Assembly: GCA_964526505.1 (NCBI GenBank)
Contig: CAZGJC010000003.1
Location: 1 to 64,000, forward strand
DNA from: SVTX01 sp964526505
Lineage (GTDB): Bacteria > Bacillota > Clostridia > Oscillospirales > CAG-272
Direction: 5' to 3'
Length of the DNA stretch: 64,000 nt
Shown: in pieces, positions 16,508 through 25,375 of the stretch
How positions within the stretch are numbered: the first letter of the stretch is position 1
How the letters are laid out: each line of letters begins with the position of its first letter
The notes under the pieces: generated by a model
Databases searched by the model: none
The model's input: the letters and a program-made list of their open reading frames with translations, nothing else
Told to the model about the DNA's origin: nothing
Program-made: the position numbers and the translations under genes

Positions 16508-18751
16508 ATGGCGTTTCTTGAACTTAAAAACATCGGAAAAATTTACGTCTCGGAAAATTCCGTTGCAGTCGGAATACGAGGAGTAAACCTTGACTTTAAT
16601 ATCGGAGAGTTTGTAGCCGTAACGGGTAAATCCGGAAGCGGAAAAACAACGCTCCTTAACTGTATAAGCGGAATGGATTCATACGAGGAGGGCGAACTTT
16701 ACGTAAACGGAGAACCAACCTCACACTATACGCAAAGCGATTGGGAGGAATACAGACAAAAATATATTTCGTTCGTGTTCCAGGATTATAATATAATCGA
16801 CAGTTTCACCGTGCTTCAAAACGTTGAACTCGCTCTGACACATATAGAGTCGCATAAAGAAAGACGACGCAGAGCGTTGGAACTTATAGACCGTGTCGGA
16901 ATGACGTCTCATAAAAATTCCAAAGGTTCAAAACTTTCGGGCGGACAAAAACAGAGAACCGTAATAGCTCGTGCATTGGCAAAAGACAGCCCTATAATTT
17001 TAGCCGACGAACCCACAGGTAACCTTGATTCCAAAACGTCGGAGGAAATTGTGCAACTGTTGCACGAGATATCAAAGGATAAACTTGTTATAGTGGTAAC
17101 ACACTCTTTTTCACAGTTTGAATCGGTTGCGACAAGACAAGTGAGAATTTTCGACGGCGGAGTTGAGAGAGACGAAATTGTCACTCAACCTGAAAAAAAG
17201 GAATACGTCCCACAAGCGGAGGCAAAGGGTCATAAAAGAGATTTCAGCCTTGGACTTGAACTCGGCTGGCATAAGTTTTTTGCGTCTCCGAAACTGTCGG
17301 TGTTCATGTGTATAATAATGCTTGTGGCAATGCTCGGAAGTTTCTTCGTTACGGCTCTTTTTATGGTCGATTCGGATTATGATACCACAAATTCACTGTT
17401 CGCATATAAAGAGGGTAGACTTGTTATATCCAAAGAAGAGGGCGGAACTATAAGTGAAACCGAACTTCAAGGACTGAAAAACAGTCTCGGTGCGAAATCG
17501 TATATGCAATACGATTATCTCCTTGATAAACCGAACTATCTTTATGCCTTTGTGGGCAAAAGCAATTCCTATATCGATACCACGTTTAGGTTTTCTCCAA
17601 TCGAGGAAGAGAAACCCGATGTCGGACGGCTCCCCGAGAGCGACGGCGAGTGTATGCTCCGCTTGCCTATATATTGGCAACCGGTATACGGAAAGGATAA
17701 AATCGAAAAAGACACGATAACGCTTTTTAGTCAATTTGAACTTTCCGTTGTAGGTGTAAAGTATTACTATGATAATACAACGCCGTATTCTTGTGTTTAC
17801 CTTACGCAAAGCGGATTTGAAAATTTTGCCAACGCATATGCCGTAAACGAATTGATTTCAAACCTTTATATCGAATTTACATCGGGAAGTGATATTCATG
17901 AAAATATATTTGATTTTTCCGCAGTGAGAATCGACTATACTCTCAAAGATAATGAGTATTATATGATAGGCGAGGGAGTTTCTCATTTTATAAGTACTGT
18001 TGCCGACGAAAATCTCAAAGTGGAATTTTCCTATATGTTAAATGGCGGTGAAGATAAAAAAAGTTTCACACTGAACCCCGCTGACGAAGGCTGGAATTTT
18101 ATCAAAGATAAATGCACGGATAAGGATAAACAGGAAAACGAATACGGATATTATGACAGTCGAACACTCGTTGTGTCTGAAAATATAATGAAAGAATTTG
18201 CGTATAAAACGTATAATTCCGGTTATACACAGGCGTCGTTGTTCTTTGAAAGTGATAAAGACGCCGAAAATGCGAAGACGCAACTTGACAGGCTCGGATA
18301 CGTCGGAATAGTTTCAAACGAAAGATATGAAACAGGCGAGGCGGCAGTGCTAAAATTTGTAACTACGGTTATGAATATCGTTATGTGGGTGCTTTGCATT
18401 TTGTTCTTCGGATTTTTCTTGTCACTCTGTTCAAGACGTGCGTTTGCCGCAAGTAACGGCGATTTTGCAATATTGAGATCTATGGGAATTAACACCAAAA
18501 TTGTAAAAATTTCAATGTACGTACGCACGTTTATCGCAACGTTGCCGTCAATTATCATACTCGGAGTTGTTGCACCGATCATATATTTAAATCCTATGAC
18601 CAACCAATACGTGCCGTTTATGCACGTACAGCACTATGCGATTTTGATTGTCGGATTGATTTTGCTTAACTTTATAGTTGCAGGCAGATGCAATAAAAGG
18701 ATATTTAAGGGAACCGTTATAAAGAATTTGAGAGGAGGAGACAGAGTATGA
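16508..18751 (+). CDS. ABC transporter, fused ATPase-FtsX permease (MacB-type), first of pair
   Basis: A 747-residue protein with an N-terminal ATPase (about 1-230: Walker A GKSGSGKT, signature LSGGQKQR, Walker B IILADEPTGNLD, His in VVTHSF), then a first TM helix near 260-285, a large extracytoplasmic domain (about 290-610), and three C-terminal TM helices carrying the FtsX core. This is the MacB/LolCDE mechanotransmission class, which exports peptides, toxins or lipoproteins. AAAGGAG precedes the start. The stop overlaps the next start as ATGA (18748-18751), so the two proteins are made together and probably form a heterodimer. No two-component system or peptide gene lies nearby to hint at substrate. 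Confidence 0.9.
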   Translation: MAFLELKNIGKIYVSENSVAVGIRGVNLDFNIGEFVAVTGKSGSGKTTLLNCISGMDSYEEGELYVNGEPTSHYTQSDWEEYRQKYISFVFQDYNIIDSFTVLQNVELALTHIESHKERRRRALELIDRVGMTSHKNSKGSKLSGGQKQRTVIARALAKDSPIILADEPTGNLDSKTSEEIVQLLHEISKDKLVIVVTHSFSQFESVATRQVRIFDGGVERDEIVTQPEKKEYVPQAEAKGHKRDFSLGLELGWHKFFASPKLSVFMCIIMLVAMLGSFFVTALFMVDSDYDTTNSLFAYKEGRLVISKEEGGTISETELQGLKNSLGAKSYMQYDYLLDKPNYLYAFVGKSNSYIDTTFRFSPIEEEKPDVGRLPESDGECMLRLPIYWQPVYGKDKIEKDTITLFSQFELSVVGVKYYYDNTTPYSCVYLTQSGFENFANAYAVNELISNLYIEFTSGSDIHENIFDFSAVRIDYTLKDNEYYMIGEGVSHFISTVADENLKVEFSYMLNGGEDKKSFTLNPADEGWNFIKDKCTDKDKQENEYGYYDSRTLVVSENIMKEFAYKTYNSGYTQASLFFESDKDAENAKTQLDRLGYVGIVSNERYETGEAAVLKFVTTVMNIVMWVLCILFFGFFLSLCSRRAFAASNGDFAILRSMGINTKIVKISMYVRTFIATLPSIIILGVVAPIIYLNPMTNQYVPFMHVQHYAILIVGLILLNFIVAGRCNKRIFKGTVIKNLRGGDRV

Positions 18752-21393
18752 TTGAGATAAAAAATCTTAAAAAGTACTATAATAAAGGCAAATCAAACCA
18801 GATACGTGCCGTTGACGACACAACCCTTTGTCTGCCGAACAGCGGAATGATAGCATTTTTCGGAAAATCGGGCTGCGGTAAGACCACTCTTCTTAATATA
18901 ATAGGCGGTCTTGATTCGGCACAACAAGGAAGCGTTGTAATAGACGGAGAACGCATCACTCCCAATTCCGACACGGCGAGAAACCGTAGGATAGGATATA
19001 TCTTCCAAAATTATAATTTGTCGTTGCAGATGGATATTTTCGAAAACGTTGCGTCATCTCTGCGTCTTTGCGGAGTGACAGACAAAGAAGATATCGAGCG
19101 TAGAGTAACCTCTGCACTCAAAAGCGTTGATATGGAGAAATACCGTAAGAGAAATCCGTCGGAATTGTCGGGCGGTCAGCAACAGAGAGTTGCCATAGCA
19201 CGTGCGATAGTAAAAAATCCCGAAGTAATCCTTGCCGATGAACCCACGGGTAACCTTGATGAGCAAAACACGGTTATGGTTATGGACCTTCTCAAAGAAA
19301 TTTCAAAAGAACGCCTTGTTTTGCTTGTAACTCACGAGCAGGAACTTGTAGATTTGTACTGTGATGAAGTTATTGAGATAGTTGACGGTAAAGTTACCGA
19401 CCGTTACTCAAATGAAATAACCGAGGGATTTTCGGGTAAGCGTGTAAATGACGTCTACCTCGGCGATATGGAACTTGACGTGGCAGACGGAGAGAATATA
19501 TCCGTTGATTGCTTTGGCGAGTTCGGAGATAAAAAACTTAAACTCCGACTTATTTCAAACGGCGGTGTTATATATATTTCCGCTCCCGACGGTGTAAAAA
19601 TGAAATTTGCCGATTCATCGTCGGAAATAAAAATTCACGAAGGGAAATTCGAAGAAAAGCCACGTGAGTCTCATGCCGTGCTTGACGAGTATTTAAAGAC
19701 GCCCGTAAAACACGGTAAGAGCGGAAGAATATATCACTTTAAGAACGCTTTGAAGAGTGCGTATAAATCTTCTTTCGGACGCAAAAAGAAAGGCAGAAAA
19801 GCCCTCGTTGCAACGCTTGTCTGCTTCTCTATGATAATTGTACTTATGGTTTCGCTTTACGGTTCGGTATTTTATTCGTCAAGCCAAATCAAAAGAAAAT
19901 ATAATACCAATACGGTATTTGTTCGTGCGGATGCATTGACGCAAAAGCAAATTGAGAGCCTGAGCGGAAAATACGATAATATTCACGTCACCGAAATGTA
20001 TTATACGGATTACTATAATTCATATGATGAATATAGTGTCAGTGTCACGTTTGGAAGAGGACATTTCCAAACCATAAATGAACCGCTGGGTATAGAAGTA
20101 TCGGGAAATATATTCCCCGAAAGTGCAATTTTAAACAGAGAAGTGCTGCTCGGACGTGCAACAGACCTCAAAGAGGGAGAGGTGGTTATATCCAAAGCGG
20201 TAGCAGACTATATGCTTGAAATAACAGACTACCAAAATATTAAGTCATATGACGACCTTGTCGGATTGTCGGGTGATGCAGAGATAGGTTGGAATAGAGG
20301 TTATTCTCTTGAAATAGTCGGTATTGTCCGTGGAGACGATATGGCTATGTACACAAATAACCTGCAATACGCCAAGATGATTATGAACGGCGGTACACGC
20401 TCTTATTCGGGAGCGATAAAAACAGTGGGTGATTACGGCATTGAAAACGTCGATGACGGAGATTTGTACGTCGTAATGGAATATTACGGTGGTAACCCCG
20501 AACTTCCGGCAATAGGTACACAGACTACATTCCAAGGTAAAACGTTTAAAATTGCCGGATATATCAATTCAAACGGTGATATCATCGATATTAACAATGA
20601 GAACGTCGACCAAGACGGCAAAGACTACGGTGCCGTGGACGACGACGGAATTGTTGACCCCGAACAAACACTCACTACCACTGCGGTAGATATGGACGTG
20701 TGGGTGAAGGATGATGTTAGCGATAGTTTTGAAATTGTCGAATCCAATTACTATATCAGCGGTATTGCCGTGTCTGATAATGATTTGATAGACTTAATTT
20801 CGTCTTTCGGTAAAACGGACGATTTCTTTACCGTGAATTCCGCATTCTGGTCGCAATGGGATAGTTCTTATTACGCAATTCATTCGGACAATATAGATAT
20901 ACTTGTGGCTGAAATCAAAGGTATGACAGATGAATATAATATGGTAACCCCGGATGATATTTACGAAAATCTCTCTTCAAGCCAGAAGTCGCTGTACACG
21001 GGACTTACCATTGCACTTGTGGTGGTTGTCTGCGTTATGAGTTTGTGCCTGTTCCTCATTATGCGTTCGTCGATTATGGCAGACGTAAAACAAATAGGAA
21101 TTTACAGAGCGATAGGTGTAAGTAAGAAAAACGTAACTTTCAGATACCTTATCGAATCTTGCCTTGTGTTCTGCCTTACGGTCTTGCCGGGATATGCCGT
21201 TTCAACTTACGGAATATCGAGAATAATATCTCTTATGGGTAACGTTATAAAGAGTACGCTTTATTATCCCGTATGGCTTGCAATGCTTACGTTTGTCGGA
21301 CTTTTGTGTGTCAGCATAGTCTGCGGACTCCTCCCCGTTCGCTCTCTTCTGCGTAAAACCCCGTCCGAGATTATTTCAAAATACGATATATAA
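18748..21393 (+). CDS. ABC transporter, fused ATPase-FtsX permease (MacB-type), second of pair
   Basis: An 881-residue partner of the preceding protein. ATPase motifs are GKSGCGKT, LSGGQQQR, VILADEPTGNLD and LLVTHE within the first 220 residues. An extra 130-residue region follows before the first TM helix (near 350-375: LVATLVCFSMIIVLMVSLYGSVFY), then a long extracytoplasmic domain (about 380-745) and a C-terminal FtsX block of three TM helices with AIGVSKKNVTFRYL between two of them. It is larger than its partner because of the insert and the longer outer domain. AGGAGGAG lies just before ATG 18748, inside the partner gene. Transcription probably ends in the 81-bp gap before the restriction gene, but I see no strong terminator there. 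Confidence 0.9.
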   Translation: MIEIKNLKKYYNKGKSNQIRAVDDTTLCLPNSGMIAFFGKSGCGKTTLLNIIGGLDSAQQGSVVIDGERITPNSDTARNRRIGYIFQNYNLSLQMDIFENVASSLRLCGVTDKEDIERRVTSALKSVDMEKYRKRNPSELSGGQQQRVAIARAIVKNPEVILADEPTGNLDEQNTVMVMDLLKEISKERLVLLVTHEQELVDLYCDEVIEIVDGKVTDRYSNEITEGFSGKRVNDVYLGDMELDVADGENISVDCFGEFGDKKLKLRLISNGGVIYISAPDGVKMKFADSSSEIKIHEGKFEEKPRESHAVLDEYLKTPVKHGKSGRIYHFKNALKSAYKSSFGRKKKGRKALVATLVCFSMIIVLMVSLYGSVFYSSSQIKRKYNTNTVFVRADALTQKQIESLSGKYDNIHVTEMYYTDYYNSYDEYSVSVTFGRGHFQTINEPLGIEVSGNIFPESAILNREVLLGRATDLKEGEVVISKAVADYMLEITDYQNIKSYDDLVGLSGDAEIGWNRGYSLEIVGIVRGDDMAMYTNNLQYAKMIMNGGTRSYSGAIKTVGDYGIENVDDGDLYVVMEYYGGNPELPAIGTQTTFQGKTFKIAGYINSNGDIIDINNENVDQDGKDYGAVDDDGIVDPEQTLTTTAVDMDVWVKDDVSDSFEIVESNYYISGIAVSDNDLIDLISSFGKTDDFFTVNSAFWSQWDSSYYAIHSDNIDILVAEIKGMTDEYNMVTPDDIYENLSSSQKSLYTGLTIALVVVVCVMSLCLFLIMRSSIMADVKQIGIYRAIGVSKKNVTFRYLIESCLVFCLTVLPGYAVSTYGISRIISLMGNVIKSTLYYPVWLAMLTFVGLLCVSIVCGLLPVRSLLRKTPSEIISKYDI

Positions 21394-21474
21394 GGTAGTT
21401 CAAAACAATTCGAAAACGCACTGTTGTGTATAGGTGCTGTCGATAAACTTTTAAATTGAAGGAGTATATATGAG

Positions 21475-22287
21475 ATGAAACCCGGAGAACAATTTGAGAA
21501 AGACTGTTTTGAATATCTGAAATCACATTTCAAAACTGAATATGTTGATTTTGTCCATATGGGCGGAATGGATTCCACAAAGTCAGATATCGTGACGCTA
21601 AAAAACGGAAAAGAACTTTTTTATATCGAGGCAAAGGATTCGCAGGCACAATCGGGACAGTTTGTTCTTTTACCCGAAAAAGATAAAAAGATTTTTGTTT
21701 TCTCTCCGCATAATCGTAGCACAGAGAATGAAATGACACGCATAATTACAGAGCATATGAACGCTAATTTCGATCATTTTGCAAATGCCGGCACGTCAGG
21801 ACAAGTACTTAATGTTGATGTCGATGTTTTCTCCAATTGGATTATACAACATTACAAAAGCAAAAATGTAAAGTATGTTATCAGCCGAAATGATGGGGAA
21901 TATGTTATTTTCCCGATCCGCAAATTTGCTGAATACTTTGATATTAAATCGAATTATCGCATAAAGAAAAGCGGATCCGGCAGACCCGCAAATAAAGATA
22001 TTCACGACATAGAGAAACTTATATGTCAAACGTACCCCACAGCCGAATTTTCACGAGAAAATAAGAAACTTTTCGTTTACATATCAAAAGAAATCCAAGA
22101 AGATAGGTTTACAATGGGGAATTATACATATTATTTATCGAGACAGGGCTTGAATAAATACGAGGTCAGAAAACTATCGAATACAAATAACATGAACGTG
22201 ATTTTTTCCGTTGAACTTGTAAAGGGTCAGAACAAAATCGACTTGGAAGAATTTGAATTTGACATTTCATCACAAAATCTGACATAG
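21475..22287 (+). CDS. HhaI-like type II restriction endonuclease (predicted GCGC)
   Basis: A 270-residue PD-(D/E)xK nuclease. The catalytic set is Asp38 in KSDIV and Glu52-x-Lys54 in YIEAK, followed by SGQFVLLPEK. Several blocks match what I remember of R.HhaI: DSTKSDI, FYIEAK, GQFVL, NWIxxYYKSKxVKxxI, YRIKKSGS and NVIFSVEL. Together with the neighbouring M.HhaI-like methyltransferase this predicts cleavage at GCGC. The start at 21475 is an ATG right after a short out-of-frame ATG; GAAGGAG lies upstream. The gene is convergent with a 107-residue gene and overlaps it by 61 bp. The base composition is more AT-rich than the neighbours, in line with acquisition by transfer. Confidence 0.85.
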   Translation: MKPGEQFEKDCFEYLKSHFKTEYVDFVHMGGMDSTKSDIVTLKNGKELFYIEAKDSQAQSGQFVLLPEKDKKIFVFSPHNRSTENEMTRIITEHMNANFDHFANAGTSGQVLNVDVDVFSNWIIQHYKSKNVKYVISRNDGEYVIFPIRKFAEYFDIKSNYRIKKSGSGRPANKDIHDIEKLICQTYPTAEFSRENKKLFVYISKEIQEDRFTMGNYTYYLSRQGLNKYEVRKLSNTNNMNVIFSVELVKGQNKIDLEEFEFDISSQNLT

Positions 22288-22550
22288 TGTCTGATGGCGT
22301 ATCGAAAATTATTCATATGATACTTGCCTATGGGAAAATTCGGTGAGGTGAATTTTTTCATCTCATCGTTTACACCCATATTTGAAAACAACGACATTAA
22401 ATGTTTACATCTATCACTGCGATATTGTTCATCAATATCGCAGTTTTCTATTTCTCTTTCAATCTTTTTTATTCTTGAAATAATGTCGCTCTGAACTTTT
22501 TTGTTTACACTGCTTTTAAGTAGCCAATTTTTGAAATCGACTTCGTTCAT
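22227..22550 (-). CDS. Small protein of the restriction-modification locus, function unknown
   Basis: A 107-residue basic, probably all-helical protein that I do not recognise. It starts 3 bp after the methyltransferase stop and on the same strand, so it is almost certainly translated from the same mRNA. The N-terminal part NWLLKSSVNKKVQSDIISRI and the later FRYAIRHYVRFCDE resemble the small helical DNA-binding modules found at the ends of some restriction enzymes and integrases; this likeness is weak and from memory. The 3' end overlaps the nuclease gene by 61 bp in the opposite direction, so its transcript is antisense to the nuclease end. It could be a DNA-binding accessory or a controller. 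Confidence 0.6.
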   Translation of the reverse strand: MNEVDFKNWLLKSSVNKKVQSDIISRIKKIEREIENCDIDEQYRSDRCKHLMSLFSNMGVNDEMKKFTSPNFPIGKYHMNNFRYAIRHYVRFCDEMSNSNSSKSILF

Positions 22551-22553
22551 ATG

Positions 22554-23531
22554 TTATACCTCTAATGATTTGCCTATCTCTATTCCTATATATTGCAGAA
22601 CGTCTATAACTACGGAATTGCCAAGTTGTTGATATGCTTGATTTGCACTTTTGCTTAATTTATAAGAGTCCGGATATCCCATGAGTCTGGCACACTCCAA
22701 TGGGTGTAATTTTCTGGGATGCCCGTTGACCAAATACCCACCTGTTTTAGAAAAAATGCCACCGCCGTAAGCGGAAAATGTAATTGCAATTCCTTTGACA
22801 CTGTAAATGCGTTCACCCTGACCGCCCTTGTTTACAATGCCGAGCCGGATGGGTTTGTTGCTGTATGTATTATCTTGAACACCATTATAATAAATATCCG
22901 GTCTGTTTACGTATAATGGTTCTGTAAGCGACGTGTCGTCAATCAGGAAATCTTCGACATGCTTCGTAAGGTTTACGGCTTTGGGAAAAGTAAATGAATT
23001 GGTGCAGATATCTTTTCGAAAACAAACCATATAAATTCGTTCCCTTTTTTGCGGTATGCCGTAGTTAACCGCATTTAAAACTTTTTGATTAAATACATAT
23101 CCCAATTCTTCCATTGTTTTTTTTACAACTCCTAATGTTTTTCCACCGTCATGAGTTGCAAAATTCTTGACGTTTTCCATAAAAACGATTTTCGGTTTTT
23201 TTTCTTTAACTATTCTGGCAACGTCAAAAAAAAGCGTTCCTCTGCTGTCTTCAAATCCACGTTGTTTTCCACTGATTGAAAATGCTTGGCATGGGAATCC
23301 CGCACACAAAATATCGTGATCGGGGATGGATTTTTCGTCTACCATGGTGATATCTCCATCGGGAATATTGCCGAAATTATTGTAATAAACTTTTTGAACA
23401 CATGGATCCCATTCGTTTGAGTATACGCATTTCGCCCCGAGAGATTCGAGTGCAAGTCTAAAACCGCCCAGTCCGGCAAATAAATCTATAAAATTCCAAT
23501 TTTTAAAGTATTTTTTTTCAATATCAATCAT
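22554..23531 (-). CDS. C5-cytosine DNA methyltransferase, M.HhaI-like (predicted GCGC)
   Basis: A 325-residue DNA (cytosine-5) methyltransferase that protects host DNA. Motif I is FIDLFAGLGGFRLALES, motif IV GFPCQAFSISGKQ has the nucleophile Cys81, motif VI is MENVKN, motif VIII is QKRERIYMV, and motif X is QLGNSVV. Catalytic Cys81 and Ser87 carry the same numbers as in M.HhaI. The target-recognition part contains GGQGERIYS and SAYGGGIFSKTGGYLVNG, which in M.HhaI include the base-contacting Gln237 and Arg240; their conservation makes GCGC the likely target. AGGAGTGA precedes the start. A perfect promoter at 23560-23588 contains one GCGC site, which suggests control by methylation. Confidence 0.95.
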   Translation of the reverse strand: MIDIEKKYFKNWNFIDLFAGLGGFRLALESLGAKCVYSNEWDPCVQKVYYNNFGNIPDGDITMVDEKSIPDHDILCAGFPCQAFSISGKQRGFEDSRGTLFFDVARIVKEKKPKIVFMENVKNFATHDGGKTLGVVKKTMEELGYVFNQKVLNAVNYGIPQKRERIYMVCFRKDICTNSFTFPKAVNLTKHVEDFLIDDTSLTEPLYVNRPDIYYNGVQDNTYSNKPIRLGIVNKGGQGERIYSVKGIAITFSAYGGGIFSKTGGYLVNGHPRKLHPLECARLMGYPDSYKLSKSANQAYQQLGNSVVIDVLQYIGIEIGKSLEV

Positions 23532-23559
23532 TGTCTCACTCCTGCAAGTTGCTGATTAA

Positions 23560-23588
23560 ATTATAGCGCACGGTGCTATAATTGTCAA
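23560..23588 (-). promoter_or_regulatory. Perfect promoter of the methyltransferase with an internal GCGC site
   Basis: Minus strand TTGACA (23588-23583), 17 bp, TATAAT (23565-23560). The spacer base pairs touching the -10 box are GCGC (23566-23569), the predicted target of the encoded enzyme. The region is also an inverted repeat, AATTATAGC-N7-GCTATAATT (23559-23583). Methylation or repressor binding here would feed back on the methyltransferase; that role is inference. Confidence 0.88.
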
Positions 23589-23591
23589 GGC

Positions 23592-23625
23592 AAAAAAGAG
23601 TGCCGTTTAAATATAAACGGCACTT
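23592..23625 (-). terminator. Terminator after the TGS-nucleoside kinase gene
   Basis: Minus strand AGTGCCGTTTA/TAAACGGCACT (23624-23599) followed by CTTTTTTG. It ends a few bases before the -35 box of the methyltransferase promoter and so insulates it. Confidence 0.9.
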
Positions 23626-23666
23626 GATTATAATACATTATTTGGTGTTTGATTTTCGATTTGAAT

Positions 23667-25364
23667 TCACCTGTAAAAACTGTTTCCGCCTATGAATTCA
23701 CGTATGAGACTTGTGGGCGGAATTTCATCGTCAACGTCAGCCTCGTGAACGTAGTTGAGAATTTTTACCGTCGCACGAACTTGGTCGTAGCATTCGTCCT
23801 CGGGTTCCACTTGTGTGAGAAGAGGGAATATATGCTTTTTGAGTACGGCAAGTTCGTAAAGCGTGGAACTGTTGAATATTACGTCAGCATTTTCTTGGAA
23901 CGGGAATATCCACTTTTCTTCACCACGACGTACCGAATCCCACATTGAAAGTGTTTTCTGCACGGATGCACCACGTGTTTCAAAGTCACGCACGGTTCTT
24001 CTTAGCAGACGCAGATAACTTGTCGGTATTCTGTTGTGGTCATCGAGGTTTAACGGGAGCAGGGGACTTACGTAAACTCTGAAAATAAGATTCGGGTCGA
24101 GACCCTCGGGAAGAAGTGACGGATTGAGTCCGTGTAGTCCTTCGACGATTATAACCGAATCCGCCGAGAGACGTAACTTGTTGCCTGTCCATTCACGTCT
24201 GCCCATTTTGAAATTAAATCTCGGAAGTTCAACCTCATCACCGTTCAAAAGAGCGGATATTTGCTCTCCGAAAAGTTCGGTGTCAATGGTGTTTATGTGT
24301 TCGAGATCGATTTTTCCGTCGGGACCGGGGGCGATTTTGTCACGGTCTATATAATAATCGTCAAGACTCATAAGTATGGGCATTTTTCCGTGTCCACGCA
24401 ATTGTGTTGCCAGACGGTTTGCACTTGTCGTTTTTCCCGATGAACTCGGACCCGCAAGCATTATCGCTTTCGCTCCACGCTCGCATATCATATCCGCAAT
24501 TTGCGAAAATCTCTTTTCGTGTAACGCTTCGTTTACACGTATAAGTTCACGTATTTTTCCCGAATCAACAAGTTCGTTGAGGTCAGCCACGGTTTCGCAT
24601 CCCATAAGTTCGCTCCATCTCGTACCCTCTGCATAAACGCTGAAAAGATTGGGAGATTCACGATACTTTGAAGTTTTGTCCGGATTCCTTGTGTCCGGAA
24701 ATACGAATATAAATCCCTCGGGAGCGGGAAGTATGTCCCACGAACGTAAAAACGATGTGGACGGAGCCATTTCGCCGTAGAAGTAATCCGCAAAGTCCTG
24801 ACTTTCGTACAAGTCAAGCGTCTGCTTTTTTCTGTATGCAAGTAATCTCGCTTTATCGTCCTGACCTTGCTCTTTGTAATATTTTATGGCGTCCGACGTT
24901 GAGATTCTGTGTCTCCTCAAAATGGTGTCGTCTGTAACTATTTTGTTTACTTCGTCTTTGAGTCTTTCCGCCGAGAAGTCGTCTGCCCCCGTGACCTTTA
25001 TATACAATCCCGAGCCGACGGTGCAGTTCATTTTCGCACGTGCTTCGGGCCATAAGCGACTTATTGCCAAGAAGAGAATAAACTGTGCCGTGCGTGTGTA
25101 AACGTCACGACCGATAGGGTCGGTGTACCTGAGAAGTCGGATAACACCGCCGGATGCCGCCATTGCCTTTCTTACAGACTCACGTTCCACAATGTCCTTT
25201 TCTCTTACGGGGATATAGTTGAGCGTGAAAACTCTGCCTGCGATTTTCGCCGCAATGGGGTCGGTGGAAAGTTTTCCCTGTATAAGTCCCAATTTTTTTA
25301 CTATGTCAAAGAGCGATTGATCTTGCTCTGCCATAACTTCTATTCCGTCTATTTTAAGTTTCAT
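23667..25364 (-). CDS. TGS-domain uridine kinase-like nucleoside kinase
   Basis: A 565-residue protein with an N-terminal TGS domain (about 1-60, beginning MKLKIDGIEVMAEQDQSLFD), a threonyl-tRNA synthetase-like second domain (to about 250), and a C-terminal P-loop kinase of the uridine kinase/phosphoribulokinase family. The P loop is LAGPSSSGKTTSANRLA near residue 300, and DDYYIDRD with ENIN-like LEHINTID follows, as in uridine kinases. Such fusions are common in Firmicutes and are annotated as nucleoside kinases; the true substrate is not clear. AAAGGAGAT precedes the start. It lies 11 bp after the YgjV-GNAT gene and shares its purine riboswitch, so the operon probably answers to purine level. 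Confidence 0.85.
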   Translation of the reverse strand: MKLKIDGIEVMAEQDQSLFDIVKKLGLIQGKLSTDPIAAKIAGRVFTLNYIPVREKDIVERESVRKAMAASGGVIRLLRYTDPIGRDVYTRTAQFILFLAISRLWPEARAKMNCTVGSGLYIKVTGADDFSAERLKDEVNKIVTDDTILRRHRISTSDAIKYYKEQGQDDKARLLAYRKKQTLDLYESQDFADYFYGEMAPSTSFLRSWDILPAPEGFIFVFPDTRNPDKTSKYRESPNLFSVYAEGTRWSELMGCETVADLNELVDSGKIRELIRVNEALHEKRFSQIADMICERGAKAIMLAGPSSSGKTTSANRLATQLRGHGKMPILMSLDDYYIDRDKIAPGPDGKIDLEHINTIDTELFGEQISALLNGDEVELPRFNFKMGRREWTGNKLRLSADSVIIVEGLHGLNPSLLPEGLDPNLIFRVYVSPLLPLNLDDHNRIPTSYLRLLRRTVRDFETRGASVQKTLSMWDSVRRGEEKWIFPFQENADVIFNSSTLYELAVLKKHIFPLLTQVEPEDECYDQVRATVKILNYVHEADVDDEIPPTSLIREFIGGNSFYR

Positions 25365-25375
25365 ATGGATCTCCT

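Noticed and set aside
21394..21474. C-box controller site before the restriction endonuclease gene
   Set aside because: No clear symmetric C-box and no C-protein gene with an HTH motif were found; only weak resemblance of AGGTGCTGTCG to the methyltransferase promoter region.
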